From: Glandiceps talaboti
Lineage: Eukaryota; Hemichordata; Enteropneusta; Spengelidae
Assembly: GCF_964340395.1 (NCBI RefSeq)
Contig: NC_135550.1
Coordinates: forward strand, 30,925,176-30,989,175
Direction: 5' to 3'
DNA: 64,000 bases
In this document: positions 18,901-30,925 of the stretch, in pieces
How positions within the stretch are numbered: the first letter of the stretch is position 1
How the letters are laid out: each line of letters opens with the position of its first letter
Notes under the pieces: generated by a model
Database searches by the model: none
What the model was told of the DNA's origin: nothing
What the model saw: the letters and a program-made list of their open reading frames with translations, nothing else
Program-made: the position numbers and the translations under genes

Positions 18901-21900
18901 TCATGAATTGAGTTATAAATTATCAGAACTCAACTTAAATGTCAAATAAAATGACAGGTTGTGAGAATACTGTTGAAAATACATTACACAATTATATAAG
19001 GCCTCTCTACAAATGGAAAATTAGTCTCTGGTCAATATGTACATGTACCCACAATTTAATATTAACCTGAAGTAAAGTAGTGTTTTTATATGGGCACCAA
19101 CATCTGTGCCTTGCACAATGTACCTGCAGTTGTTCCCCTGAAATACTTACCTGAGATAACAAAACATTATGGCTAAAATAGATCATAAATGAATTCTTGA
19201 GCTGTTTACCTGGTTCCCAAGAGATCTCTAACTCCATGTCTTTGTCAAATTTCTTTTCCTCTTTTTTCTCATCCCCTCCTATCAGCAAAGCTCTGTACTT
19301 GGCTATTCGCTGGTCATCATTCATCTCGTCATCATCAGAAGCAGATCCAATCTCAAGATCACCTGGACCTAAAGAAGTGTTAATTCCAACAACCAATCAA
19401 TCGTTGTCATGCTTACTTCATTTGCCCTCATTTTAGCCAATGTAGAATCTTTATAGCCAGGTTAACCATTTCATAAAAATAGCACCAATGGTGTTGTACA
19501 CGGCACATACAGAAATAAAAGCTGTTGTTATAAGAGGATGTGCCTATTAAGTGTAGATCTGTCTAGAAGTTTAAAATTTAAAGTTTAAATCTTTGACCAA
19601 AACTCTGAAATAGTATGCATATCAATGATTTGTATAACCTTTTCATCTAGTTTTTATCATATCATATCAGTACTGTTGTTGTTTTGAAGATTTAGCTTTT
19701 TTGACAACCAATACCACTTTCAGGTTTTATTTGCATATAAATGGGGTCATATTGTCTTGAATACTTCTTCAATTGCTAAAAACCTAGAGAAGGAGCTATT
19801 TTTTTCACATGGTTTGGGGTGTTACTTGAAATAAACAGATTCTGTTTCACAAAATCATGCTATGCACTTCATATTGAATACCATGGATGTAAATTTGCAT
19901 AATTTGTAACAACAGAACTACATGTAAACCAAAAGATTTCTCGTTGTGTTACTCCTGTCAACCATTAGCTACACAGCTTGTACACAGTTTGTACACAGTG
20001 TACACAAGTAAGAATCTGTCTGTCTAAAGTACATGTAGAGTGATATTTTCTTCAACTTCTGGTATATTACCCCTAATCACATCGCATAGCAATCTAGATT
20101 TTGAAAAGAATAAACTGTGTAACTTCCTAGATGACCACCCTGCACATTTTGTATGTACATGTACCATGTCACCAACTACAAGCAAGATAGACAGACTTAC
20201 AAATAATAATTCTTTGAAGCCAGTTACAGACAGGGGTGTCACTCACCAAGATCCTCACTGTCATTTTCTTCCCCACTAGATGATGCTAGATAGGCTTGTA
20301 AATCAAGTTGCATCAGTTCATCATTGTTGAATTTCTTCATTGTAACTGCCAACCTTTCTTTATCTGTCTCGTCCCATGTCAGGTCAACTTTTGTCTGTTG
20401 TAAAGCTGTGGTCATGAACTCTGAGGGTTTGTAAGTGGACACCTCTGGCAAGTTTGTTGCCTCTGATGTTGGTTCATCATCAAAAGTCATTTCTTCTGGG
20501 ATAAACCTACACAATGAATGTACATCAGATAACAAATACTTTAACTTTCAACTCTGCAATGCTATCCTTCTAAGAACCCTTTCTACATCAACTGCACCAT
20601 TATTATGATAAGTATAATTATGCATGCAGGGTTAGTAACAGTAAGCTGAGAGGGAGAATATTATCTGGGGTAAGATTTGTAATTCTTTACCCTGCACTTA
20701 CTAATTTTCCTGAAACATCATGCGACTGATGCATGTAAAGTTTAAAATATGTGATAAGTTGACTAACCTGAGATCCAGTCTGGTTGAACTATTCTGATAC
20801 TCAAATCCATCACACTCTTCATATATGGCATTGGCAGTGTTTTTGGAATCACATTCTATCACAGCATAGTAGTATTTCAACCTATCAAAATAACAACAAC
20901 AAATTTGATTCCCACATACTTGTCACAATACTAGTTTTACCCTGTGTGTTAACAATAAAGTTGATACAGCTACAGATAGAGTGTAAGGTACGCCATGTTG
21001 GGGCACCTGCTTGCAAACCCTGTCCAAGATTATCCAAGAAAAGAAACCTGCTGTTAGTATCAAAACGATCATTTATTCATTTTACCTTTTCATTTGGTAT
21101 TGTCTCAGTCTTTCAGTGTGATATTTTTCTCCTTCAAGGGATTTTGATGTATTGCCTTCATTCTCTACCAACTCTTTGGGTCCCTTGACATCTTCTTCTT
21201 TTAATCTCTCTTTACCAAATTCTGACAGGTAGATCTGACAGGTAGATTGTGAGATGAAAATGAAATTAGTGAAAGGAAGCTAAAATAAGAATCTTTTCGT
21301 CCACTCGAATTAAATATTTACACCTGTTTATATGAGACTGCAAGGCTGGAAGAGAATTGATGAAAATATCCTGGACAAGTCATGTCTGTACTTAGATTAA
21401 TACAAAGTAATACAAGGAACATGAAATTATGGAACTCAACCTATTGATCACACTTTTGTTCATACAAGGACGGGAAAGCTGTAACATACAGCATTGGGAG
21501 ACAAATTATTCACAAGGTTGCCCCAACATTGTAGATGTCAACTTTCATCATTGTTTGTCTTACATCGGTAGCAACAGTCCTGTACATGTTCTGGACCAAC
21601 CTTTCTATAGCTCTACCAGATAACTGTATTTTACACCTAGATTTTTATCCAAGTCCAAACCCATGCATTAAACTGACCTTGACTGATGTAATAATCCCTC
21701 CAGTTGGTTTAAATGAACTGAACAAAACCAATAAATCAGCTGCTTTGATTCGGTCCCAGTCCATGTTACACACAGCAAGCCTTGATGAAATCTCTTCTGT
21801 CATCTTAGCATCTGCATCTAGCTCACCCCACTTGTGTTCAACTTGTCCATCATTGACAAAATCGAACTCTTCATCATCAGAGTCTGAACTAGTAGACATG

Positions 21901-22980
21901 TTGCCCTCTCCTCTTGCCAAATCAATCTCACTATCACTGTTATCTCCGGCTGAAACTGAAACATCAGAATCATCCTCTTCACCACTGGTCTCATTATTCT
22001 GGTAATCATCAGCTGTACAATGAAAAATATCATAATATATTTTGTACTGTTTTATCAGATTGTAGCACAGAACAGAATAAACCTCAAAAGACTATATGCA
22101 TAGTTTAACACATCCTCAGTGAATTAACAAGATACTAGTACTCTTTCCCATGATTCAATAGCTGTTAATATATTTGGCACCCCAAAAAGCAGTTGGTCAT
22201 ATGATCACATAATTTTACATGATTAGAATGGCACAACATCCTAAATATCCAGACACTTATTAAAATATGTCACTACATTTAAGTGTTCTTTCCATTTTGT
22301 CAAAATTGCAGTAATATTGCACTCTGTTTGATAATAGCATGTTCAAGTACAACCATCATGTACATTATACAATGAATGAATGAATACAAGAGAATATCGT
22401 CATTACCATCATCACTATCATCATTATCTTCATCTGATTCATCATCCTCTTCTAAACTTTCTCTTTCCTTCTTACTTCGTTTTTTTTCAACCCTTGCACT
22501 TTCATCAGTCTTGGTTTTTATGATTTGTCCTTTTCCTTTCACTTGTGTCTTATCTTTATTTGTGACTTTTGTTCCCTTCAAAACAGCTTTAGTTTGTTGA
22601 CCTACGTCTTTATCTTCAGTCTCATGCACAGATTCAGCTAAATTGTTTTGTTTCTTTTTCTGTTTTTTCTTTACTTTCCTTTCCTTTTTATTTCTTCCTT
22701 CATTTTCTTCTTCCGAGTCTGATAATTCATAGAATTTCTTCAAGTCCTCAGTAGTTGTCAGATTGACAGGTCTTCCCCTTTTATCAACAGTGTACTTTTC
22801 TTTGAAGCGTTTATCTTTGAACATTCCTTGGAAACGTTTATCAATTTTGACTTTGCGTTCCAACATTGGCATTTGTTGGAACCTTGGATCTTTCTTGATG
22901 TGGGCAAATCTCTCATCGTCTAAGGTAGCATCTGTCCTCTTTGAAGGCATCTTGTTTGCACCTTTCCCCTTGGAAGGCAT
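15981..22980 (-). CDS. ESF1: ESF1 homolog, nucleolar pre-rRNA processing protein (10 coding exons)
   Basis: Nucleolar factor needed for 18S rRNA maturation (yeast Esf1 family). Coding exons in transcript order: 22980-22407, 22012-21678, 21234-21086, 20881-20768, 20506-20247, 19368-19210, 18849-18704, 18043-17944, 17345-17245 and 16433-15981. Phases agree at every join and give 796 aa, against about 851 in human. Seen: an N-terminal [13 protein letters not shown]...[12 protein letters not shown] block, Lys-rich and Asp/Glu/Ser-rich low-complexity stretches, [17 protein letters not shown], the RRM-like part ending [12 protein letters not shown]...[30 protein letters not shown], and [16 protein letters not shown]. 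The C-terminal NUC153-type motif ([20 protein letters not shown], about 703-730) is followed by a basic tail. The start is the first in-frame Met of [15 protein letters not shown]; the second Met, ten residues on, is possible. The leader continues to an acceptor at 23034. Confidence 0.95.
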
Positions 22981-23033
22981 TTTTGTTGGATATATTTTAT
23001 ACAGAAATCTCTTGATATGGTACTGATAAACAC
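22981..23033 (-). other. ESF1 5' UTR part of exon 2
   Basis: On the minus strand TTTATTTTCAG ends at 23034, and 53 bases of leader follow before the ATG at 22980. No in-frame stop separates it from the ATG, so a longer N-terminus cannot be excluded, but homology begins only after the ATG. Confidence 0.5.
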
Positions 23034-23710
23034 CTGAAAATAAAGTACACATAGAAAAATTCACATCCATACCTGCATTTGGAGTAATGTGGGGGGGGGG
23101 GGGGGATCATTGTAATACAACAAATGTACAATACATATAGCTTGTAGAATAGACTTTGGAGAGGTCTCTCTCCAAATACTATGCTTGTAGGAATGAACAT
23201 ACTTCCTGGTACTTTTATTGGCAATTAATAACAAAACCGTGCGCAATATACGACAATTACGTCAATTGCTTACTGATCAAATTTACTGAAGGTTTCTTTT
23301 CCAGATTGCAGACGGAGATTGCCAGAACTAAAATGTGACTGTGATACTTTCACCTCAACCTACGTCACAATCCAGTTGGAAGAAACACCTGGGGGAAGGG
23401 GTGTCCCCGAATCCCGATTAGTTCAAGACCGTAGACGTGCATGGACCGATGAACGTAAATGTTGCCAACCTTTCACCAAAACATAAACACGCTTGGTAAA
23501 CGACAGAGCAATCATCTAAACTTCGATGGAACTTTAACTTAGTTAACAAGTTGACACTGTGACAGTGCATGCAGTGTCCATTTCCTGCCAGCTACTGTAT
23601 TTGCAAATAAATCGTAGGGATTACACGTTTATTACCGATAAACTTATATCATTCACTTGCCGAGAAAATCATAATTTTACAGAATTATGTAGACAATTTA
23701 CAATAAATAT
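23034..23710 (-). other. probable ESF1 leader intron
   Basis: Noncoding sequence between the acceptor at 23034 and a possible donor near 23716. It has a G-run at 23092-23105 and no gene. Confidence 0.4.
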
Positions 23711-23716
23711 ACAAAC

Positions 23717-23745
23717 CTCTGCTCACGTGTAGATCGCCATGTGGA
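23717..23745 (-). promoter_or_regulatory. ESF1 proximal element: ATGGCG plus CACGTG E-box and candidate leader donor
   Basis: On the minus strand ATGGCG (23740-23735) is followed 5 bp later by CACGTG (23729-23724) and then GCAGAG|GTTTGT, a candidate donor ending a noncoding exon at 23717. E-boxes of this type mark Myc-regulated ribosome biogenesis genes in animals. If transcribed, the ATG would start a five-codon frame (MAIYT, stop). The placement of the start site is inference. Confidence 0.4.
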
Positions 23746-24071
23746 TTTCACAATTTGTATATTGTTGTTAACTACGCATGCTCACGAATTGACCCCCAGA
23801 GGTCACATTTCAAAGCGAGGCAAGGGTAATCCCAAAGTAGGACTAGTACTAGTAGTGAGTAGTTGTACACAAACTTTTATGCACACAGGATCATAACTGT
23901 ATAATTATGTATGTTCAGTAGTTACCTGCTGATTTTCAATTAACAACGTAGAAATGACAATGGAAAGGGAAATGAGCCGTATCAAAATATACGACAATAG
24001 GAAAAGGTTAGTTGAAATTCATCCTCAAAAAACAAAAACAAATCAAAACTAAATAGAATACCTACCCTGCA
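23746..24071. other. upstream of ESF1, no gene seen
   Basis: Contains the likely ESF1 promoter flank. No coding signal is apparent on either strand. Confidence 0.5.
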
Positions 24072-24206
24072 TTGTATGTATGTATGTATGTATGTATGTA
24101 TGTATGTATGTATGTATGTATGTATGTATGTATGTATGTATGTATGTATGTATGTATGTACGTACGTACGTACGTACGTACGTGTGTGTGTGTGTATGTA
24201 TGTATG

Positions 24207-24245
<39 letters not shown>

Positions 24246-24250
24246 ATCTA
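24072..24250. repeat. compound microsatellite (ATGT)n (ACGT)n (GT)n
   Basis: About 22 ATGT units pass into six ACGT units, then alternate GT and ATGT tracts. The reading frames across it are artefacts. Confidence 0.97.
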
Positions 24251-24977
24251 TAGGGGCATATGGTAAACATGATTTTTTTTAGTAAACAAACTAAATTGCA
24301 CAATTGTTCCTTTCAATATCCAGTCAAGATTAAAGTGAACTGTGACTTTGTACATTTCAAATTGTTCATTCATTTAGCTTCCCTATCTTACTGTTGCATT
24401 CTCCCTCCCTCCTAGTTACTCCTTAGTTACTCCTTAGTTACTAAAGTTATTTCAATCTTTGGATGTCTAGATTTACTAAATAAAGCCCATTTTTAAAGTG
24501 TGTGTCTTGTGTTTATTTTCAATGGATGACAATGCCAATGTTAACTATGGCTGATATTAGGCAAAAATTTAAAAAATGTGTTGGTTTCCAATAGCATGAC
24601 TTCAGAAAATTGGGTAGGTCAGTTTGAATTTTATTTAGTTGATTATTTAATTAATTAATTAATTTATTTATTTTTGTTTGTTACAAATTGCTTCGATCCT
24701 AAGGCATAGTACTTGTTGATCACAATGCTTTTCTGTGATTGTTTGATGAGGTATAAGACGTAAATAAAGACAATTGTATGTGAAGTACACGAACACAATG
24801 TCCAGACTGTATGCTGTTCAAATTACTTGAATGTAAAAAATGTGTACAGTCAGCAGTTTAGACTAGGGCCAGTTGGCTTATCAGAAACACAAAAGTTTTT
24901 TTATTTTGTCCATATTACATTTCCTACTGTTCACATTGTGTTGCCAACCTATTCATGAGATTTGATCATATTCCAGT
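24251..24977. other. AT-rich intergenic stretch
   Basis: No gene is seen. A small (TTACTCCTTAG) repeat lies at about 24415-24440 and an ATTA run near 24648-24672. Confidence 0.6.
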
Positions 24978-25382
24978 ATTTTGTGTACCTACCAGTCATA
25001 ATTCTATCATCATGGCATTTTAATATAGCAAGTAAATCTTTGGCAAGAGAAATTTTTAAGGTAAAGCTTGTTTTACAAAATCTTGAGAATATATGTATAG
25101 GATAAACAACTTTGAATATTTTGATATTTGTTTGAATATATGTAATACAATGCAGAAAAAACAGTTCTAAAATAATTGAAACAAGAAAATAAATTGGAAG
25201 AGCAGTGATAAATGATTTTTTACTTTAAAAACAAAAAATATTCAGATTAAAAAGATATGTGGCTGTATATACCAAAAACAAAGGTATCTGAGGATGTGTG
25301 TTAGAGGGCAGTGTTTAAGTGTATCTAACTACAAACTTGTATAATAATCACATTCAAGATAGCTGTAGTTTAACACAGCTCA

Positions 25383-25396
25383 CCACTAGGTGGCAG
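25383..25396 (+). promoter_or_regulatory. CTCF-like core motif
   Basis: CCACTAGGTGGCAG fits the conserved bilaterian CTCF core CCASYAGRKGGCRS at every position. It lies in the part present only in duplication copy 1. Binding is a prediction. Confidence 0.35.
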
Positions 25397-25404
25397 CAGA
25401 CATG

Positions 25405-25456
25405 ATAAATAGATAGATACACAGACAGACAGACAGACAGACAGACAGATAGATAG

Positions 25457-25487
<31 letters not shown>

Positions 25488-25494
25488 GATAAAT
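25405..25494. repeat. compound microsatellite (GATA)n (CAGA)n
   Basis: GATA units flank a central run of about eight CAGA units. It is specific to duplication copy 1. Confidence 0.95.
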
Positions 25495-26509
25495 GAAAGG
25501 CCGATACAAAGAATACTTAGAACTCAAGTAATGAGCAGTTTTGGTCAACATGCATTTTGTATGTCAAAAATTACATTTCCCAGTAATGAAGTGATTAATA
25601 ATCTTTGTAAAAAGATCAGATCTATAGTTTGTGATAAATCATCAAATCTTGATGTCAAATACTAGTATGTGAATGTGCTTGAAATTGTAGTCATTCACAC
25701 ATTTGCTATTTTAAAAATGTGAATATCATGATTCTGAAAAGGTGTGAAAAATCATCTAAAAACTGCATCTCCAAACTGTATTGATTTTTCACCAAAGGTG
25801 TGAGACATCTCCATCATTGATGATATAACTAGTTTGCTACAGAATATTTGCTGTCTTATTTGTTAAGTTTGTTAATGGTATATGAAAGCCTTGCAGCATT
25901 AAAATATTACATTCTCAAGACAACAATTGTAGCTCTAGATGTTATAGTGGTCAAGGTGTGTCAAATGTTATGATGTGTAGGAGTAATTGTCCATGACGTA
26001 GAAATCACTGATGCATCACTTTCCAACAGTAAATAAGGGTCATTTGCTTTTGTGTGAATGCAATGACTTCATAGAAAGCAGTGTGTTGACTTCTATGTAA
26101 GGGTTTTAACAGAAATTTGTTCCCACCAAAATTCAGTACAATTTTAAATTGAAGTTTTAATTCTAATGAAAAAAATTCACTTTTTTGACCAAAGTAAATC
26201 ATAGTAATCTTTTTAAGTATTTTTTGATAAAAAAGAAAGAGACTGGGGATTATTTTTTATGAAAAAATTCAAATTTTTGTGTTAAAGTTCAAGCTTCCAT
26301 CTGTGAAATATATATGAACAGAGCTGAGTAATAAGTATTATTGTTTAGATGGAGGCTTAAGGTAACTGACCGTAACTGGACTCATTTTGTTTGACTAACA
26401 ATGATCACTCTTCAAGTCATGTAATAGGGGTCATTTAATTGCTTCATTCACATGAATGTAAGAAATTTACTCAAACTTGATGTGAAGATTTATTCACATT
26501 AATTCCTGC

Positions 26510-29163
26510 ATTTTGTGTACCTACCAGTCATAATTCTATCATTATGGCATTTTAATGTAGCAAGTAAATCTTTGGCAAGAGAAATTTTTAAGGTAAAGCT
26601 TGTTTTACAAAATCTTGAGGAGAATATATGTATAGGATAAACAACTTTGAATATTTTGATATTTGTTTGAATATCTGTTATACAATGCAGACAAAACAGT
26701 TCTAAAATAATTGAAACAAGAAAATAAATTGGAAGAGCAGTGACAAATGTTGTTTTAATTACTTTACTACAAAAAATATAAATATTGAGATTAAAAAGAT
26801 ATACTGCTGTATATACCAAAAACAAAGGTATCTGAGGATGTGTGTTAGAGGGCAGTGTTTAAGTGTATGTAACTACAAACTTGTATAATAATCACATTCA
26901 AGATAGCTGTAGTTTACATGTAGCAGTTTTGGTCAACGTGCATTTTGTATGTCAAAAAGTACATTTCCCAGTAATGAAGTGATTAATAATCTTTGTAAAA
27001 AGATCAGATCTATAGTTTGTGATAAATCATCACATCTTGATGTCAAATACTAGTATGTGAATGTGCTTGAAAAAGTAGTCATTCACACATTTGCTATTTT
27101 AAAAATGTGAATATCATGATTCTGAAAAGGTGTGAAAAATCATCTAAAAACTGCATCTCCAAACTGTATTGATTTTTCACCAAAGGTGTGAGACATCTCC
27201 ATCATTGATGATATAACTAGTTTGCTACAGAATATTTGCTGTCTTATTTGTTAAGTTTGTTAATAGTATTTGAAAGCCTTGCAGTATGAAAATCTTACAT
27301 ATAGTAAATTATTACATTTGGTGAAAATTACACGTGTTTATTATTATTAACATTTTATTATTAGGTGACACTTACATTTCTGTAGAAAAAGTTCTATTTG
27401 TAATCACTCCAACTATGCTTTGTTGCTACATGTGTTATTTTACTAACAAGGTACTGTTTTCATTCTTTCTTTGTTTAAATTTTAATTACCATCATTCAAG
27501 TTTGATGAAAGGAAAATCTCCTTTCCTAAAATTGCTTTCTTACATGGATGGTCATGGGTGATTGAAGAAATTTTGCAGTGATTGGTTTTTGTTGTGAAAA
27601 TGTCAATAATTTTTGATGGTACGGATGCCATGATTTCAAGAGATTGTTGTATTAGATAGAGGTAGTAAGAATAGTTTGTTGTATTAGATAGATGTAGTAT
27701 AGATTTCAAGAATAGTTTGTTCTATTAGACAGATGTAATATAGATTTCAGGAGTAGTTTGTTGTATTAGATGTAGTATAGATTTCAGGAATAGTTGTTGT
27801 ATTAGATGTAGTATAGATTTCAGGAGTAGTTTGTTCTATTAGATGTAGTATAGATTTCAAGAATAGTTTATTGTATTAGATGTAGTATAGATTTCAAGAA
27901 TAGTTTGTTCTATTAGATGTAGTATAGATTTCAAGAATAGTTTGTTGTATTAGATGTAGTATAGATTTCAAGAGTAGTTTGTTCTATTAGATAGAGGTAG
28001 TATAAATTTCAAGAATAGTTTGTTGTATTAGATGTAGTATAGATTTCAAGAATAGTTTGTTGTATTAGATGAAGTATACATTTCAAGAGTAGTTTGTTGT
28101 ATTACATGTAGTATAGATTTCAAGAATAGTTTGTTGTATTAGATGTAGTATAGATTTTAAGAATAGTTTGTTGTATTAGATGTAGTATAGATTTCAAGAA
28201 TAGTTTGTTCTATTAGATGTAGTATAGATTTCAGGAGTAGTTTGTATAGATTTCAGGAGTAGTTTGTTGTATTATATGTAGTATAGATTTCAGGAGTAGT
28301 TTGTTCTATTAGACAGATGTAGTATAGATTTCAGGAGTAGTTTGTTCTATTAGATGTAGTATAGATTTCAAGAATAGTTTGTTCTATTAGATGTAGTATA
28401 GATTTCAAGAATAGTTTGTTCTATTAGATGTAGTATAGATTTCAAGAGTAGTTTGTTCTATTAGATACATTGTAGTATAGGTCATTATTACTTCACCATG
28501 AGGTTTCAGTACAGTAGACAACAAAAGAATAGCAATTAAAGATATATTTTCATTTCATGGAAAACATTCACATTAAAAATGAATTAAAAAGTTGTTACAG
28601 TGATGTATAGTTTGGTTTTTATCATTGATGTAAGTTTTTGACATTTCTATATCTGTAATGAAAAAATGAAAGATCTGTTATTGCCAAACATTCTCATGGC
28701 AACAATTGTAGCTGTAGATGTTATAGTGGTCAAGGTGTGTCAAATGTTATGATGCATAGGAGTAATTGTCCATGACGTAGAAATCACTGACGCATCACTT
28801 TCCAACAGTGCTTACCTATAAATAATAAGGGTCATTTGCTTTTGTGTGAATGCAAGGACTTCATAGAAAGCAGTGTGTTGACTTCTGTGTAAGTGTTTTA
28901 ACAGAAATTTGTTCCCACCAAAATTCAGTACAATTTTAAATTGAAGTTTTAATTCTAATGAAAAAATTCAAGCTTCCATCTGTGAAATATATATGAACAG
29001 AGCTGAGTATTATTGTTTAGATGGAGGCTTAAGGTAACTGACCGTAACTGGACTCATTTTGTTTGACTAACAATGATCACTCTTCAAGTCATGTAATAGG
29101 GGTCATTTGATTGCTTCACATTTACATGAATCTAAGAATTTTACACAAACTTGATGTGAAGTT
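26510..29163. repeat. segmental duplication, copy 2, interrupted by a 1.4-kb insertion
   Basis: The left part (26510 to about 27300) matches 24978 to about 25908. The right part (28690-29163) matches about 25910 to 26490. Between them lies about 1.39 kb absent from copy 1, including a 37-bp minisatellite. The two copies abut directly, so this arose as a tandem duplication. Confidence 0.8.
27641..28480. repeat. 37-bp minisatellite, about 22 copies
   Basis: The unit reads TAGTTTGTTCTATTAGATG then TAGTATAGATTTCAAGAA. Variants are TTGTT/TTCTA, CAAGAA/CAGGAG and an extra GATA in some units. Some copies are truncated near 28245. Confidence 0.93.
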
Positions 29164-30925
29164 CTAAAATAACAGTTTCTCAGAATATCTATTTCCACCC
29201 TCAATCCCACCAACCATCTCCTCCCCTCCCCTCCACCCTACCCTACACCAGATCAATGTACAGAAATATAATACTTTTCAAAGTTATTTCAATGTCAAAA
29301 TTTAGGTTTTAGGTCAAAATATCAGGCTAGAATTTGCATATGAAAAGGAAATGGAAGAGCTGCCATGAGTATATATTCTAGTATAGCTACAAATGTGACA
29401 CACAGGATGAACGTTTATAGTCTTATCAATAATTTATGGCCAATATTGACCACTCTTGTAGGATTGTAAGTTGTTATGAATGCAAGGAATTCAGACAAAG
29501 AATTTGTTAACTTCTGTTATTTCATTCTACTGACATTTTGTCCATCAATGTCATATTTTTCATTTTTGAAATAGTTATTGATATTGTTCAAATGAAAAAG
29601 AAGACTCTGAATTAGAGTTTAATGAGTATTAGAGTTAGCTTGAAGATGAAAAGTCAGGAACCGTCATACATGTTGGCCATTGGTAGGGATCATTGCAGAA
29701 ATGAATCTGACAGAGTTAGGACATTATAAGAGTGATTCTGTTTATTTCTATATTTCTCAACTAATCATTTTTTAACTGATCGGTCGGTTGGTCGGTTGGT
29801 GGGTTGGTGGGTTGGTTGGATGAAAAACAAAAATGTAGTCATATGAGTGACCAAATTGATTAGGTTGTGATTGTTTTTGATTTGCTGCATTTATTTGTCT
29901 TCAAAAAATCAAGTCTGCCAAGTACTGGTATGTGCAAATATGTAGCTAATACAAATAGTCTATATGTGTTGTATGTATTATTAAGCCTATGTGTTATTTT
30001 GTAATTTTTTAGGGTTATGTGAATTTGTCATATTTCAATGTTGGCCATGATACACAAATTGCAGAAGACACAGAGCTATTGACATTTGCATTGCTATTCC
30101 ATTGATCCCCTGGACTCATCAGTGGTTACTCTTTTGCTATAGCATGCAAGTGTAACACAAAATTCACATAGAGATTTGTAAATTTACCATTTCCCCCAGG
30201 AACAGAAAGTGAAATGTTTCTTTTATCAACTGCTAGAAAACCTGATTTCATCTCTCTTTTTAGGATTAAGGCACATGATGTAAAATATGCAAAATATTAA
30301 TTTTCCTAGGCTTTAAATCATCCTTTAAGAATTTATGATAGTTTTGTCACATTTTGAGTCCCCTTAATGATCATTTTCACTCAGATATATGGTGGGTTCA
30401 TATCTTACCATCAGTTGCATTGTTTTTGGCGGTTGTTTTTGCTGAGGCCTAATAAAAAAAAACCACTCCACCTAGTTTTTCACGCCAACCTGGAACTTTT
30501 TTTTATGTATTCAAGAAAAAAAAATAAAAACTCGAAAATCATGAAGTCTTGCAAGAAATAGTTTTTGCGGAAACTGAAATTGACTTAAAAAGACAATATA
30601 AAACTGTTTTTCCATTCTGTAATGGCTGTACATCTGATGAGAAGAAACCAATAACACAGAGACCATATGGAAAACAACGGAAAACATAACTACCTGAGCT
30701 AGACTCTCACATGAAAAAAAAATAATTTTAAAAAATAAAATAAAAAATTTACTACCCCACCTATTCTAAGATTGAATGTAATTGGAACCACACAATTTTT
30801 TTTTCTCCTGACCTACGCCATTGTGGACATTATTTATTTATTTATATTTTTTGGTTTAGAAATAGTGTTGGTTGGGTCACAAGAAACAGAGAAATGAAAA
30901 GTCAGTCAGTCAGTCCTTGACCATC
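29164..30925. other. AT-rich noncoding stretch
   Basis: No gene is supported. It contains a (GGTT)n tract at 29781-29820, a diverged copy of an older repeat near 29440-29560, and A/T-run-rich sequence at 30440-30560 and 30710-30800 that looks like a dispersed repeat. Confidence 0.55.
29781..29820. repeat. (GGTT/GGTC)n microsatellite
   Basis: Ten imperfect tetranucleotide units of the type GGTC, GGTT and GGTG. Confidence 0.85.

Larger units (their letters stand above)
24978..26490. repeat. segmental duplication, copy 1 (about 1.5 kb)
   Basis: Starts ATTTTGTGTACCTACCAGTC and ends CAAACTTGATGTGAAG. It aligns with 26510-29163 at high identity by eye. Relative to copy 2 it has about 150 extra bases (about 25374-25526, holding a tetranucleotide tract and a CTCF-like motif) and keeps a stretch at about 26190-26280 that copy 2 lacks. 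No coding potential. Confidence 0.85.

Noticed and set aside
25993-28785. Additional CRE half sites (TGACGTAG)
   Set aside because: They are parts of the duplicated segment and lack the full palindrome.
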